In this document: positions 48,745-63,377 of the stretch, one piece after another | How the letters are laid out: every line of letters begins with the position of its first letter | How positions within the stretch are numbered: the stretch's first letter is position 1 | Assembly (NCBI GenBank): GCA_035771175.1 | Contig: CM069598.1 | Coordinates: 10,814,668 to 10,878,667 of the forward strand | Origin: Paratinospora sagittata | Lineage: Eukaryota; Streptophyta; Magnoliopsida; Ranunculales; Menispermaceae | Length of the DNA: 64,000 bases | Direction of reading: 5' to 3' | Position numbers and translations under genes: made by a program | Notes under the pieces: model-generated | What the model saw: the letters and a program-made list of their open reading frames with translations, nothing else | Databases searched by the model: none | Told to the model about the DNA's origin: nothing

Positions 48745-50793
48745 GAGAGGAATAAAAGTGAAATAAACTATAGAAAGTAGAAACCCAGAAATAAAATAAA
48801 AATAAAAATAAAAACTGTAGGGAGGTTAGATTACATTAGATTCTGATGCTTAGTGTAACAATTTTTTACACTTTGCATTTATTGCTACCTCATGCCCTTA
48901 TCCTTTGGACTCTTGCTTAAATTTCAAAAATATGATATAGAAAGTGCAAGTGTCAAATAAGGCTGACTGGAGAAGGGTATCTTCTCATACGATCTAGGGT
49001 TTTTAAAATGTATACACGTAATAATGTATTTTAAATAAAAATATTTATATAAGAGTCCTAATTATTATGCATTTTTTAAAAATTCTTATTGGAATTAAGA
49101 TGTCGCTAGAAAGAGTAGCCTATTAAAAAATAATGACAATGATATAATCATATAAACAAAAAAAATCTTAATTAAGAAAGTAAATTCATGTAGCCAATTT
49201 GTGTAGTTAAAAAAAAAATTTATTTTATTGTATTAAATATAGTTATAATTGCTCAATGTGATGTACTACAGATGGTCGGGGGTCTGTACTAAAGGTAATT
49301 AAGGCGTGAAAGTCTCAGAATCGAAATTTATATCTATCTCAGTCTCGTCCACTTGAGAAGAGCTGTCAAATGTTCCTGCAGTGTTCTAACGCAGATTAGT
49401 CTCATACGAAAGACGGGATAGTGAATGAAAAACTGAAAAAAAAAAAAAAAAACCAATAGTTACAATTAGGATGTATACTCTATCTAAGAAGAATTTTTCA
49501 TACTTATTCTATATCTTTACATTGGATATGCTACATTAATTATGCTTTGTATGGGTATTTTAAATTAGCCCATAATAGTAAGGAAATAACTTAAGTTAAC
49601 CCTTTGCCCTGGATTTCAGCATGATGTACACTAATATCCACACACCCACCCTCATAAATACTTCCAAGAGGGGTACATTAAATTAAATAGGAGGAATCTG
49701 CATAAATAAACAATTCCAAGAGGGGGTATAGATAAACAATAATAATAAAGGTATGGGAGAAAGCACCGAGATAGTAGAAGATTTTCTTTAAATAAATGTT
49801 GCTTTGGCTTTTTAGAAGGTCTATAGTGGATATGTTATTATTGGCAACAAAAATTGTGAGTACACATGCTAGACATCTTATGTAAGATAATTATTTAAAG
49901 GGAATTGGCCAAGAAATCAAAATCTTATACGTGTAAGGATCTGTTTTGACCAATTTAAACAACTTTTGGCATTACCTTAGCTTTTTATTATTTTGTATTT
50001 GAATTTTTCAAGGCATTTATTTGTCTCCTAAACCATATCCCTGGCAAAGGCTCTGATCTTACATACCTTCCATCATGGCACTTTTTACTGGGTCTCGATT
50101 ATATCTGAATAAATTGCAATATAACATACCAAACAAGTATAATGTATAATCCCTTTTTATATATTGACTCTCTATATGTAACACAAACTCCTATTATCTA
50201 ATTAGTATCATTATAATTATAATATTATTTATAAAATATGTCCTACCATAGAGTTTTTACTTTTTATTTTTTGTGAAGTTAGGGACATCAGGACCCAATT
50301 TTCACTAATTTCTTAAGGCATGGCCATAAATATTAAAAATATCATTACGAATGAAAAATTTAGAATTTAAAATTTATTTTATAATAGAATCTTGTGTCTC
50401 TAATAGAGTTTCAAGCTGGTGTGGCGTGTTCTACTAGTAACAGTATAATTTAGAAAAATAATAGGAAAACAATTTGATGTTTTAATAAAGGCATAATGAT
50501 AAAAAGACATAAAGCTAATCACAATTACTCAATAGTCACTAATCTTGTCCATCGGAGAAGATGACATTTCAAAGAAAAAGTAAAAGTTCTCAAAAAACCT
50601 TGCTCCTGCCATCATTGATGTCCATACCCCAAATTTAAGTTGAAAAAAAGAAGAAAATGCCAAGAGGGTGACCTCATGTACGGATATAGGTTGCTTTGCA
50701 CCATATTAGTGGGTGTGATTAGTACTAATTTGAGTTGAATAGTATTCATTTCATATATTATTGATTATGTTTTTTTAATGGGTGTAACTTTCT

Positions 50794-50830
<37 letters not shown>

Positions 50831-53099
50831 TTTTTGGACTTTATTAAGTTGGGTATATACATATAAGATAATTTAGAGTAAACATGTAAATATTTGACCT
50901 CTTCCTTACTTGACATACAAGGCAAGAATGAATGATTGGCACAAAAAATAATTAAAAAGATTAAACATATGCATGAAATATTCTAACAAATTATGACTTT
51001 TTTCTTAGCCTTTTCTTCTTCTTTTTTGAATGCCACTTAATGGATATATGAACTCATAATATATGATAAAGAGAAATAATTACTCTCCCAAATATTAGAG
51101 AGTTGCAACCCTATAAAGGTCTTGGGGAGAATTTTTCTTATTTTTTTAATAATTATTTTTAAAAAAAGTTGGTCTCTTATCTATTTTTTTAATACAGTTT
51201 AACTAAAAACATATGTTGTCAAACATCTTTAAAAATAGATTAAAATCACTTTATTTACTTTTTTTTTCATGTTGCAATATTCAAATTAACTGAATTTACT
51301 TGTATTCTTAAAGAGTTAAATTGAACAATTATAAATTAGAAAAGTATGTAGTAATCTTGTAATAATTAGAATATGTAAATAAAATTTTATTTGCATCAAG
51401 AATAATCAAATGTGTCACATGTCATGCAAAGGAGACTGTTAGTAATTAGATCCTAGTCATGACAAGAGCTTTTGTACGCTATTCTGGTCGGCTTGCAAAC
51501 ATTCAAATAAATAATGAGACGAAGTATAGGAAGGTAGAGGGTCGCTATTAGAAAGAAATGGTGTCATAAATGATATTATTTTTGAAATATTGGAAATAAT
51601 AAATTATTATAACTGATTAATCAAAATCAAGCAGCTCATTTGATGTTACCTCACTAGTAGCCAAGTAACAAGGCATTTTCAATACTTGGCATGTGGCCTC
51701 TGCTGCAAAAGTATTTGTCATTTTATTTTGCTCAAGTGATGCTAGAAGTAGAAGTGTGGAGGAGACATATTTATATAATAAATCTTATGTGGTTGAGAAT
51801 ATATTTGGTTAAGTCGAGTTAGAGTGGTAGTATTACAATTAATAACAAATGAAAAAGACATGAATGGATAGTGAAATGAAATATTAACCTCGATTTTAAG
51901 GGTTTGTTTTTCTATCAATCCTCTAACACTAAAGGCAAGGGCAGTGTCGGTGATTCAACTCTCCGTTACAAGTGAGAGTTTGAATCTGACGGCAATTAAA
52001 AAAATATTTCTTAGTAATAAGTGATCTGTAAGCCATTTTTAAGATATGTGACATGCTCTGGCCTGAAATAGGTAACCTTTCTCATTTACATTTTTATTAA
52101 ATAAAAAAAAATAGTGGTAATATTATAGTAAAACTTTAAAAAAGTGGTAATAATTAATAAAAGGGAGAAATTGGAGCACAGCTGGCCCTAAGGACTGAGA
52201 AGTCATTACAAAAAAGAGCCACCGACACTTTTACACAGCGCTCATGGCTCACGCTATATTGGTCACGGGTGAGGGGTGACCCTAGATGTGATATCAGTGT
52301 AACCATGGTTACATCTTTGAAAACGGTATCACCACGTAGCTCTCTGTCTGTTGCACCTAAAATGACGGCAACACCCTTCCTTCTTCTGCCACGTAATACT
52401 CATAATTCATAACGTGTTTTTACATAGTTTGACCTGCAAGATACAAGCAAGAAAAAAAAAGATTTGTATTTTTAAACCCATACTTTCATTTATAAGTATA
52501 ATTATATTCTTTTAAGTCATAATAGCTTAAAATATAATAAAAAGTCATAATAGCTGAATTACTCCTGAAGATCACGATGTAGTCCCTACGTTAACATAAT
52601 AATTAATACATATATTTGATTATAATAATATATATTCATACATACATATAATAATAAAATAAGCATCTATCATATCATTTCTAATTTAATAACATGCAAT
52701 TAATTTTTGGAGGGTATTTCATCGTATTTGGGACTTTTCAAGAAGCTATTTTTTTATTGGGATTGTTTATTAGAAGAAAAAGAAAAGGTGCTCTCTAATG
52801 ACCGTTCACGTGGATGTCTTGATGGCAGTAGGTACAGTGAAATTAATGAATGCTTCCAAACCTATCTATTGTCATATTTATGTGATTTTGTGCTCCCTAG
52901 TACAATGCGTCGCCTTTTTCGAAAAAAACGAAAGAAAGATTACAGTGTAGTATTTTTTTTTTTGAGATTTGGTTATTTGTTTAATCTTATCCACCTTAAG
53001 TCTTCTAGTTTTTAAAATTAGAATTTGGTCCTTAACCAATCAACTTATCACAAATCCATCTATTAAGTATATTTAACTATTTTATTTTTCTCATATTTG
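48745..53099. other. Long intergenic AT-rich region
   Basis: No gene is supported. An AT microsatellite lies at 50795-50828. A GC-richer island at 52180-52440 holds the 16-bp palindrome TGTAACCATGGTTACA (52298-52313), a GGTCAC...GTGACC inverted pair (52261-52281) and two CCACGTA motifs, but no reading frame. A weak tRNA-like stretch at about 51930-51990 is too degraded to call. Confidence 0.55.
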
Positions 53100-54810
53100 A
53101 TCATTTTTTAACTCCAATTAAAGTGATTCAGTGAGTTTTCAAATATCATTTGATCGATTCATAAAAAAATTTTAAATGGTTGTAACTTTTTTCTTTTTAA
53201 CTTGGATTTAAGTGATTCAAGATGCGTTGAACAAAAAAAAAGAACAACAACATCAGGTAGTTTAACTAAATTTTTTATCACTAGGGAGCGGTCACTGGTA
53301 ATAAAAAACTGGTGATTTTACATATATTGAACATTTAATAGCCATTGGATCGGTCACCGATGACCGAAAAGTCATTTAAAGTACTTGAATTTATAGATCT
53401 TCTTTCTTTTTTTTAACGCATTTTAAATCACTCAAATCGGAGTTAAAACAAAAAAGTTATGGTTATTTGAAGTTTGCATGCCGATTGGCCAATCGTCATA
53501 CCGATCAGTCAACAAACTTACCGATCGATCAACTCGGTGACTGATCAGTGAGTTCTCGGTATATCGTTTGACTAATCGATAAGAAAACTTCAAATTGTTA
53601 TAACTTTTTCGTTTTAAATCGGATTTTAGTGATTCAAGAAGCGTTGGAAAGATGAAGAAAATACATACAACACCAGATGGTTTAATTGACTTTTCAATCA
53701 TCGATGACCGGTCTGGTGGTTGTTAAAAACTCAATGTATGTAAAATCACCGATTTTAGGTCATCGGGGACGGGTCACTGCCTGGTGACCTAAAAGTGACT
53801 TAAACTAACCAGTGTTGTATATCTTTTCTTCCTTTTTCCGACGCATATTGAATCACTCAAATCTAAGTTAAAACGAAAAAATTATGAACATTTGAAGTTT
53901 TCTTATCGATTAATCAAATGATATACCGAAAACTCACAGATCGATCACTGAGTTGACCGATCAGTGAGTTTGTTGACCGATTGGTATGGCGATTGACCAA
54001 TCGATATACAAACTTCAAATGACCATAATTTTTTTCGTTTTAACTCAGATTTGAGATATTCAAAATGTGTTGAAAAGAAAAAGAAAAGATATACAACACC
54101 GGATGGTTTAATTGACTTTTCGGTCATCGGTGACCGGACCGGTGACTATTAAACATTCAATGTATGTAAAATTACCGATTTTAGGTCACCGGTGACCCAT
54201 CCTCAATAACCGAAAAGTCACTTAAATCACCCGGTGTTGTAAATCTTTTCTTTTTCTTTCTAACGCATCTTAAATCACTCAAATCCGAGTTAAAACAAAA
54301 AAAATTATGACCATTTGAAGTTTTCTTATCGATCAGTCAAATGATATACAGAAAACTCACAGATCGGTCACCGAATTAACCGATTGGTATGGCGATTGAC
54401 CAATCGATATGCAAACTTAAAATGACCATAACTTTTTCATTTTAACTCAAATTTAAATGATTCAAAATACGTTAGAAAGAGGAAGATAAGATTTACAAAT
54501 CCAGTGCTTTAAGTGACTTTTCAGTCACCTGTGACCGATCCGGTGGCTGTTATTGCTCAATATATGTAAAATCACCGATTTTCGGTCACCGGTGATCAGA
54601 AATTCAAAACACATCTTGAATTACTCAAATCTAAGTTAAAACGAAACAGTTATGACCATTTGAAATTTTCTTATTGATCGGTCTAACGATATACCGAAAA
54701 CTCACCGATCGATTTCACCTAGCTGACCAATCTGTCACCGAGTTGCCCGGTCAAGAACTTTTTAATTTCATCGCCTTTTGAATCACTTTAATCCGAATTA
54801 AAAAAAATAG
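53100..54810. repeat. Array of ~425-bp near-palindromic repeats
   Basis: A GAAGTTT(G/T) landmark recurs at about 53467, 53894 and 54317, with a shortened last unit at about 54662. Each unit is built from inverted halves: CCGATCGATC/GATCGGT-rich blocks, AAAACTCA and its mirror, ATCACCGATTTTAGGTCA and TGACCGAAAAGTCA, and ACAACACC with GGTGTTGT. The symmetry centre is near CAATGTATGTAAAAT. Apparent frames (53701-53432, 54127-53945) repeat with the units and are not genes. Partial material extends back to about 53100. Confidence 0.85.
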
Positions 54811-56221
54811 TTAAACATGAAAAAGGCAAAATGGTCAAATACACTCTTTGACAACTTGTAACAGGTTGATTGGTTGTGACCCAAATGCTAATTTTAAAAG
54901 CTATGAAACCTCTCCTCTATATAAGGATAACCACAAGACCAAATCTCTAAAAATCCCTTTTTCTCTTAAGAGACCATACAAACGTATAATATTTGTCTCA
55001 GTTTCTAAACCCACTAATTCTCACGCTAATAGGACAAAACTACAATGACTACCTAGCGACACAAACTAGTCCAAACCGAGTTTAAAAATTTATCCCTTCT
55101 ACCTAGCTCGTACCCCATGCCAATATAGCTTTTTACGAAACTTGTGCAGACGCCTATCACGACACATGATTAAAAAAATTACTATCCTTCCCACAACTCA
55201 AACTCACAATCCGTGCAATGCCCATGAAGCTGACGACCAACTCCGACAGCACCTCTTTGACTACAATGTAATATTAATTCACTTATTCTTATTAAAAATT
55301 TTTGCAAACCACGCTAAGTTAAGCTTGGTAACTCAAAAGAAATTAAATGCCAACCACACCATTGATGAATCTATGGTACAGCTAGTCTCATTTATAACAG
55401 CTCTTGAATTTAACTTGGTTACCAAACCACCAACATTGTAACCCCACCCTTCATAATTAAACCAAAAGCTTTGCTACTAATAAAACAACGCAACTCTCTG
55501 GGCTCTAATGAGCCATTATTAAAAATTAAATTAATTACTCAATGCTTTATGATCACTGGCTAGCTATGATTTAAGGTGGAAGTATGACTGTTTGATCAAT
55601 CATATATATATATATATATTTCCTCAAAAACCCAAGTCCTTGTGGTGGTTTCATGCAAGGGTTCCAATTTCCTGTTGCCAACTGCTTCAGCTACAATGCC
55701 ACGGCTGCAAGGACTCTGGCATGTTCACAAGAACACAACTCTATGTTTCAACTCTGGGACGCTGAAGCGTATAGATCGAAATGGCAATACCCTCATAACT
55801 AGATGTCAATAACAGGGTTGTAATGCCTTGCTTGGGTATGATGTTACTGTGAATGGAGGTATTCTGCAAGAAAGAATGGAAGAAACTAAGAGATGTTGGG
55901 ATGCATGTTGCAATTGAGCGAGCCAGATGAAAGCGCAACGAAAATTTTGACTTAGTTCCATGTAGACCTTCATATATAGATATAACAGAATCTCTTTCTT
56001 TTTTCTCTACTTTTATTTTAATCTGGACATCTTTCTAGACCTTTTACAATGATGGTGAACGATAAATCAACTCACCAACATTTGGTTGGTTCGGATGGCA
56101 TCCGTTCCCCTTACGGATGGATTGATCGCACAAAGATGAAGTTTATAATCAGTAATCAGCATTCAACAATCAAATAATGTAACCGACCGATCAAACATGT
56201 ATACCCGTTTCAAGTGACATG
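54811..56221. other. Intergenic DNA and 3' region of the TYW gene
   Basis: No gene is supported; the frames at 54848 and 55142 on the plus strand lack recognisable domains. An AT microsatellite is at 55602-55619. The part next to 56221 should hold the 3' untranslated region of the minus-strand TYW gene. Confidence 0.5.
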
Positions 56222-58279
56222 TTAAGTATGGAGCCGTTTGCATCGAACATCTACAACAAGATGGCGTATGTGAGGACCATACCATTTCACCCTCTCAACA
56301 TGTTCTACCGAAACCTCCCAAGATAACCCTGAAAATGGAAACAACCTTGGTATAATCACGCCCGCCTAATGTATCTTCAAGGCAAAAATGAATAAGAAAA
56401 CTAGTCCATATACTGAGTAACTTCTGTGGGTGAGGAGAAAATACCTTCAGATATAGCAATATCATGAATCGATTTAGCAACATGCTCTAACCACAGAGGC
56501 TCCTCGGAATCCTTCACGTTCTCATGCACATGCAACATTCCACCCTCAACTCTGCAAAATACACAAATTACCATTACATTCCAAGTAAAAAGTAAATATA
56601 TTATTGAAAGAAAAAAAAAAACACTTGGAGATCCATACAGCCATATCTGAACCAAATACTCCCCTTTCCTGGATCACAAATTTGGGCTTTTTTTCTTTCT
56701 TTTTTTTTTTTTTGAGACGAAACAAATACTTGTATTGAATGGACTAATAGTATGTACATATGAGGGAGTATTGAGTATGCACCCAGCAAAATCAAAACTT
56801 TCCTTACCAAAAATATTACAAATTTGGGCATTTAAGGCATATGCATTTTAACATCTTGTTCTATCTTTTTTTAGAATGAGATCATGCATAGATCTAAACC
56901 TCAATGGATTTAGTAGCAGCACAAAACTCAAGCTGGGTTGCCTATTCAAAACACTCGGGTCTGTTTCATCAGTCTTTGATGCTAAGCAGAATGTTAATAC
57001 AAAATTTAGAAGTCCAGAGCCCCTCCAATATTGGAAAATACCCTTTCACAGCATCAGGTCTACTGGCAAAAACTTCCCCAGTTATATAAGCCACCCTTGC
57101 AGCAATAATTCTCTCTCTACCAGTACTAGCCAAAATAGAGGATAAGATTCCTTTCCACAATCACTATATATTCAATTCAACTCAACAAAGTATTTTCCCT
57201 ACTAAATGGGGCTAGCTAATATGAATTCGCTTCCTCCACTCATCTTTACCAAGGGCCGGATATTTAGTTATTATTGCAATTAAAAAATAGTTATATTAAT
57301 TGAGGTGCTATTTCCTCTTCTCATAACAAATAAAGAAAACTCTTATGTCGCTCATTGAGAGATCCACAATAACATGAGAAGAGAAAATACATCCTCCAGC
57401 AAATAAAAAACATTCCCCTTAAAAATAATGAGAAACCAACAAAAATCATCGAAAGAGACGGGCAAGGTCACAAAGAACGCTACCTTAATGCCCTCACCGC
57501 AGTCAGCCAGCTATCTTTGCTTGAAGGCAGAAGACCAAGGCAAGCACGATCAGCAACACCCTGCAACAATCAATCAGACCACAGAAAATTGTTTGAGCGG
57601 GAGTGGGCCATATCAACCTAATCTAACAACCTTGAGATTGCAGCAATCACCTACTAAGCAAATAAATCCTCCAATCACAAGAACCAGTAGCAGGCAAAGA
57701 GTAAAGACAATTTTTGTCTACATTTTACCCTTAAATGTTTAACTCCGTTGATGGCTAGAATTGGTTCATGGAAGAAGAAACGTGATCTAAGAAAGTTATC
57801 TATTTGGGAAATTAATATAGCATGACGGTGCTGCCAAAGAACACTTCCAACTCAAAATATAAAAGGATCTCTAATTTATCACAACTTCTCTTCATCATTT
57901 TATGCAATGAAAATAGGATTGAGCATTAACAAGGCTGATACAAGTGGTGCCTTATACATAGCAGGAACTAAATTTGAGGGAGTTGACATGCCACAAAGAC
58001 ATTCTAAATTTCTAACGACTGATTTGATTTGACATTGAATCAATTGTTTTCTTCTACCTTTTGGGAGGATGCATGCTATGATTGGGCTTTCAGCAAATTG
58101 AATCAGAAGTAGCATCAATGAACCATGAGATCACAAGGACCATGGACTCACAGATGAAAGTGTTTATAATACACATATAATTGCTTAAAATGGGGTTTGA
58201 AACATGTTGATACATGGTATGAAAGCTTCGAGATCATGGATTCCAATCCCACCACCTACCAATCACCGGAAAAAAAAAT

Positions 58280-58344
<65 letters not shown>

Positions 58345-61300
58345 TCCATAGATTAAAATGTCAAACACATTTTGATCACAAGATTCTACATGTTTTTTAG
58401 GATTCACAGTGGGATTTTGAAGGATTGAAATTCTAATTTTGAATCTTTTTACCCCTAAATCAAGATGTCAATTGTAAGATTCACAATTATTAAACCATGA
58501 ACTTATGGTTAACAATGTTTGCACATCAAGTCTTCAACTCTCTACATCACCAAAATAAAGATAATTATCTAATATTAAATAGGAATTGACTTAGTAATAT
58601 TGAAGAAAAACTTACACTTCAGTGATACATTGCAGGGGAGAAAGCAATTGTTGGAAGAAAAAGATGTACTTACATGTCCCTTTTTTGCATAGAAAAAAGA
58701 GGAGGGAGGGTAAATTCCATTTGACAGTGTTTAAAGAATAGGACATACATTAGACTCCTAGGCAAAACCAGAAGTTTTGAAAATGGCATCTAAAGTTTTA
58801 AAAATTCTTAAGGGATCCTTTACTAAATTCCACACACCTTTAGGCATTTACAAGAACTTTTTTTATTTTTGATAAAAATAGCTTTTTGTTACAAGGGATC
58901 TGCAGACTGCAGAGTACAGATCTTTTGCATATACCAGTTGTAAAATTGAATAACAAAAATAAATAGGATTGTTAAGGAATATGATCCAAGTTTTATGATT
59001 CAAATTAAAAGTTGCATGATTTCAACAACCAAGAGGACTGCAATCCACACATGTATACAAACCATTTTTACTTGTCCAATAGATTTTGCCTTTCAAAAAA
59101 TTGTAATGTATGTCATTACAACATCTTGTGCTAAGATGTAGAGACATTTATAAAATTATGGCTGAGCAAACAAAATATCCATAGAGAAATATAATCAATA
59201 AAAGAAACTGGTTAAAAATTACTTTCAAAAAACAAGCTTTATAACATACTTTAGGCGCCATAACCCGGTTATCTCCTTCAAGTATGACACACCGGTCAGC
59301 AACAGAATTAGCTTGAATGTTATGTCGAAGAGCATCTACAGCGTGAGGATTCCATTCACAAGCATAAACCAGTTTTGCCTTGGCCCTAATTGACAATTGA
59401 GCTGTCAGTAGAACAGAATAAAATTAAAATGAACCTGTCATTGTCAACCATGTAGATCAGAAGTATGGCAGCAACAAGTATGTGGCCATAATGTGCAATT
59501 CTTAAAGGGGTAGACAGGTATCAATTATATTTGGCACAACAGTAACTTGACCGCTTCACAATAGTGATGACATTTAGAATTTTCTACAGGTATAAAGTAT
59601 AAACTTAGGACAAAATAAAATTAGACAAGCAATCTTGATCCATACCCAACAAGGAATGGCAGCACAAAGTATCCAATACCAGCAAACAAGTCCACGATAA
59701 CTTCATCTCTGCAGTCCAAGCGGGCCATACGAAGCTTCTCAGAATAATTTCCCCAAGAGAACATGCACTTGGTCGTATCAAAGGAATAGATAATTCCATT
59801 TTCTCGATGATGAACCCAGCCATTATCCCCCACAAGAATCTCCAAAGTACTGTCCCTTGTTCCAGTTGGTGCAATTCGACCCTGGATGGATGAGAAAGAT
59901 CATGATGATGAATATTTCAAAGTGCTATTCACTTGGAAATGGATTCAATTTCAAAGTGCAATTATGAACACCATCTCGTTCTAAGCACTGAAGAAGGAAA
60001 TAATCACATTTTGTTAACCTAATAACTGGAGAATTACATCATTGGTCATATCATATGCATTGAACGATGGAACACAATGAACTAGTCATAGATACATCAA
60101 ATTATCAAGTACTATGGGTCTTGTTCTCACCCCCATGCCCCTATTCCTTCTTCTTTTTTTCTGAATTTGGCAAAATTAAGGAAAGAGGATGCATAATAAC
60201 CAGGTTAAGAGTGTCCACCCATTAAAATCAACACAATAAGCTCTAAAACCTTTGATCATTGAACACAGAAACCCAGTAAACCCAACATCTAATAACAAGA
60301 ACTAGTAATTTTGAATAATACCCAATTCATCCTTGAAGCATGCTGACAAAAAAAAAAGTATAAGAACTCACTTGGAGAGCAAGACGTTGGGTATTAAGTG
60401 ATTTGGCAACAGTTGGCCAAAGCTCCTTCCCAATTGAGTCCCATATTGGATCATTAAATGATGTCACAGGAAGAACAACAATATCCCCAAGTCTCTCCCA
60501 CCTGAAATAGCAAAATAAGGAATCATAATTCACAGAGAGCAAACAAAAAAAGACCCAGGACATTAGTGTGGGACTCTATCTAAAGCTAAACTTTAGTATA
60601 AGAATGTAATGGCCATTAAAAATGCACGTATAATTTTCTTAACATTGAGGCTGACAAGAAAATCAATGCCAAGTAACCTTGTGGGTATCTGCTCTAACAA
60701 GTGCGTTGGTAAGCCCCACTCCTTTATCAAGGAGCCTATTGCTTCAGTCATAATCTTTTGTCGAGATTTGGGAGTTTCCCGGACATGAGCTACCTCATCT
60801 GCAACTAAAGAGCCACCTGATGACAACAGATAATTCAATGCTGTTTGACATGAGATGTTATCTATTGAGAGCTTCTCTGTTGTAACCGGCAGCTGCGGAT
60901 GGCCGTCTCCACCATCAAATGCAAGCTTCCAATCAAATTCATGTTTTTGAAAAATGGCATAAAATTTTCCAGTAACAGGTAAAGAAAAACAGATTTCATT
61001 TTCACAGGAATAAACCTTTCTTCCAAGATCTAACCACCCAAATTTCTTTAATATGTCCTTTCCCATTTTAACATATTTTCTTTCAAGTTGTAGAACCCAG
61101 TACTTAGAACGCAAGTGGGACTCCAGATTTTCACCAGGCATTTCAGTTCCATGATTCAACTTAGAATTTCCAGTCATGGTTTTAGCACTGTTACTTGGAC
61201 CAAAAATGTCACTGTTATTTTGCTCTCTTCCCTCTTCAGCCTGCTGTATGCTATGCTTTTCTAACATGCTGGCACCATCTATGGATGCTAACGGGAGCAA

Positions 61301-63377
61301 ACTCACTTTCATTGGCTCACTAAACTTTGTTCCAAATGCGTAACAAGCTGCCCCACCACCAATCATCAGAAGATCATCATCAACAACATTGGCAATGCTA
61401 CGAACAAACAGATCCTTTCCAGCAGAATCTAGCATCACATGCTTCCAAACACCAGATCGCAGATCTAATAATGCCAACTCATGATAATGTTTTGTAACAG
61501 GACACCCCCCAATAATACCAAGATAATTTTTGTAAACAAACATAGAATGTGAGAACCTGGCACATGGAGTTCTGCCAATTGTCTTCTCCTTTTTCCATAG
61601 ACATGTATTAATATCAAAACTATAAAGTTCATCAAGAGCTTTCTCACCATCATACCCACCAAACATAAACAATTGAGAGCCATTTGAAACCAACGCATGG
61701 GAATGACGAGCACATGGCCACTCTCCCTGGACAGTCACCTCACTCCACTGTGAATCCTCCATATCCAGACTATGCATGGAAGAAAAGATTGTTTCATTGT
61801 TGAGCCCTCCAAATACAAATATCTTTGAACCTACAACTGCTGCTGCATGCCGGTGCCTGTTTATTATGAAAATTATATTAGAAACGTTAAAAAGATATGA
61901 TACTTAAAGTCTCATATATTGTGATGAGCTAATAATTGTAAAACTTGATTTAAGAATTTTATGAGATAGAAAAGGTAGACAAAAAGTTTATAGAGCATGT
62001 TGTTCATGGAAATGTACAAGCATTAAAGTGGAGGACAAAAGACATAACGGTAACAATAACGAAAGTAGACCAATTGGGCAGAAATACTATTAAGTGAACT
62101 TCATTTGTACATAGTTTATTCAGCAAGCCAGACAAACAAAAGTCACCTCAAAAGCATAATTCCCAGAATCACGAATTGAATCTATGAATCCTATGATTCA
62201 CGATTCGATACAAGGGAAATTGTTTTGAATCCTTAACATGAATACAATACAACTGAATCTTATAAAAAATCCTAAAATGATAATAGAATCTTGCTATTCA
62301 CGATATAAATCTTACAATTCATGATTCATGTCTTGCGATACAAGTGATCATAAGATTCAAAAATGAGAATGTATATAATGTATGTTGTAAATTTAAAATA
62401 TCATGTTTCACTTTCAATTTAAGCACTTAACATGTGTTAGCCAAAAGAAATATGTAATTACTCATAGGACTTTAATGCATGATTTTTAACCATTTAACCT
62501 TGATAATGTCAATATGAACTAATTTCTACGAGGATGAGTTCTTCAACAAAAAATCAAAGTAAAGAAATTGCATCTCCTAAAAATCATATCTTAGAGAAAG
62601 TTGGTATAGGAAATGAACAATTATAAAGTATTATTTTTCAATTTTAATTAGAAAATTAATAAATTAATATGATTACGTTACATATTTTAAAATTGGCCAA
62701 TTTTGTAAGCATGAACTCCTTACCGAAGGGATTATTCCAAACAAAATGTTAGTTATTTGGGATCTTCAATTAGTATGAAAATACTAGTTGAATAAAACTA
62801 TATGTTAAATCTCATTTGTTTATGGAAATTGCGTTATATATGTGTTTTTATATACGATTCATATAATGCACATGAATCTCGTGATTCATATCCCAATTCA
62901 AGTCACCTAAACGATTTGATTATGATAAACGATTCTGACTACGATGCTCAAACGAACTTTAGAACTATTGAAGACGTCACCTAGGAGGAAACACACTGCC
63001 ACTACACTCCACCAATCTCCACTTGTTCTTAGCTACATTGAACACCCAAACATCATTTAGGATTTTCAAGGGATCACCCCTGCCACCAATAATAAAAACA
63101 GATTCTCCAATCACTGAAGATGTATGACCCAATCGCGGTGATGGAGATCCCTCAACATTAATTGCTTGTAACAGACCGGACTGGGTATCGAGCACTAAAG
63201 TATCATTTCTTCGAGAATGTCTTCCAATGCCTCCGAAACCACCAAAGATCAGCACTTTTCTGTGAAGTTTATCATCTAAGATTGAGACTGAATGACCCCA
63301 CAAAAAAATCTTTTCAACTGGTTCTCCAATAACCACCATCTTGACAACAGAGATACTGCACAGATGATCTCCTAAAC
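56222..63377 (-). CDS. tRNA wybutosine-synthesising protein 2/3/4 (kelch and TYW2 parts; 5' part outside window)
   Basis: Eight exons (63377-62981, 61856-60678, 60501-60372, 59881-59646, 59385-59250, 57560-57484, 56551-56445, 56328-56222) join in frame to 788 residues plus a split first codon. The N-terminal half is a kelch propeller (VLIFGGFGG, VFIIGGRGD, IFVFGGLNN, LFMFGGYDGE, LGIIGGC). The C-terminal half is TYW2: WERLGDIVVLP, APTGTRDSTLEILVGDNGWV, the SAM-binding motif VDLFAGIGYFVLPFLV, ACEWNPHAVDALRHN, and EGGMLHVHENVKDSEE. TYW2 transfers the aminocarboxypropyl group of SAM when the wybutosine base beside the tRNA-Phe anticodon is made. Plants fuse TYW3, kelch and TYW2 into one protein of about 1000 residues. 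The TYW3 domain is absent here, so about 200 residues must lie beyond 64000. The splice after exon 4 was set by frame. Confidence 0.94.
57165..57262 (-). mobile_element. LINE 3' tail fragment in a TYW intron
   Basis: The minus strand reads DEWRKRIHI followed by LCxVELN, the same terminal block as the LINE relics at 31250, 37370 and 44020. It is short and dead. Confidence 0.55.
58291..58341. repeat. (AT)n microsatellite
   Basis: A 51-base AT run in an intron of the TYW gene. Confidence 0.95.

Noticed and set aside
51930..51990. Possible tRNA gene or SINE
   Set aside because: Box-A and box-B-like strings are present but poor, and no cloverleaf or flanking duplication could be found.
53432..54127. 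Pair of similar minus-strand frames (SIKPSGVV)
   Set aside because: They recur because the DNA repeat recurs; both end at repeat features and have no coding signature.
53100..54810. CRISPR-like array
   Set aside because: The units are too long, are direct copies without unique spacers, and the setting is a plant nuclear genome.
54848..55441. Plus-strand frames of 66 and 99 residues
   Set aside because: No domain, no splice partners and no codon bias.
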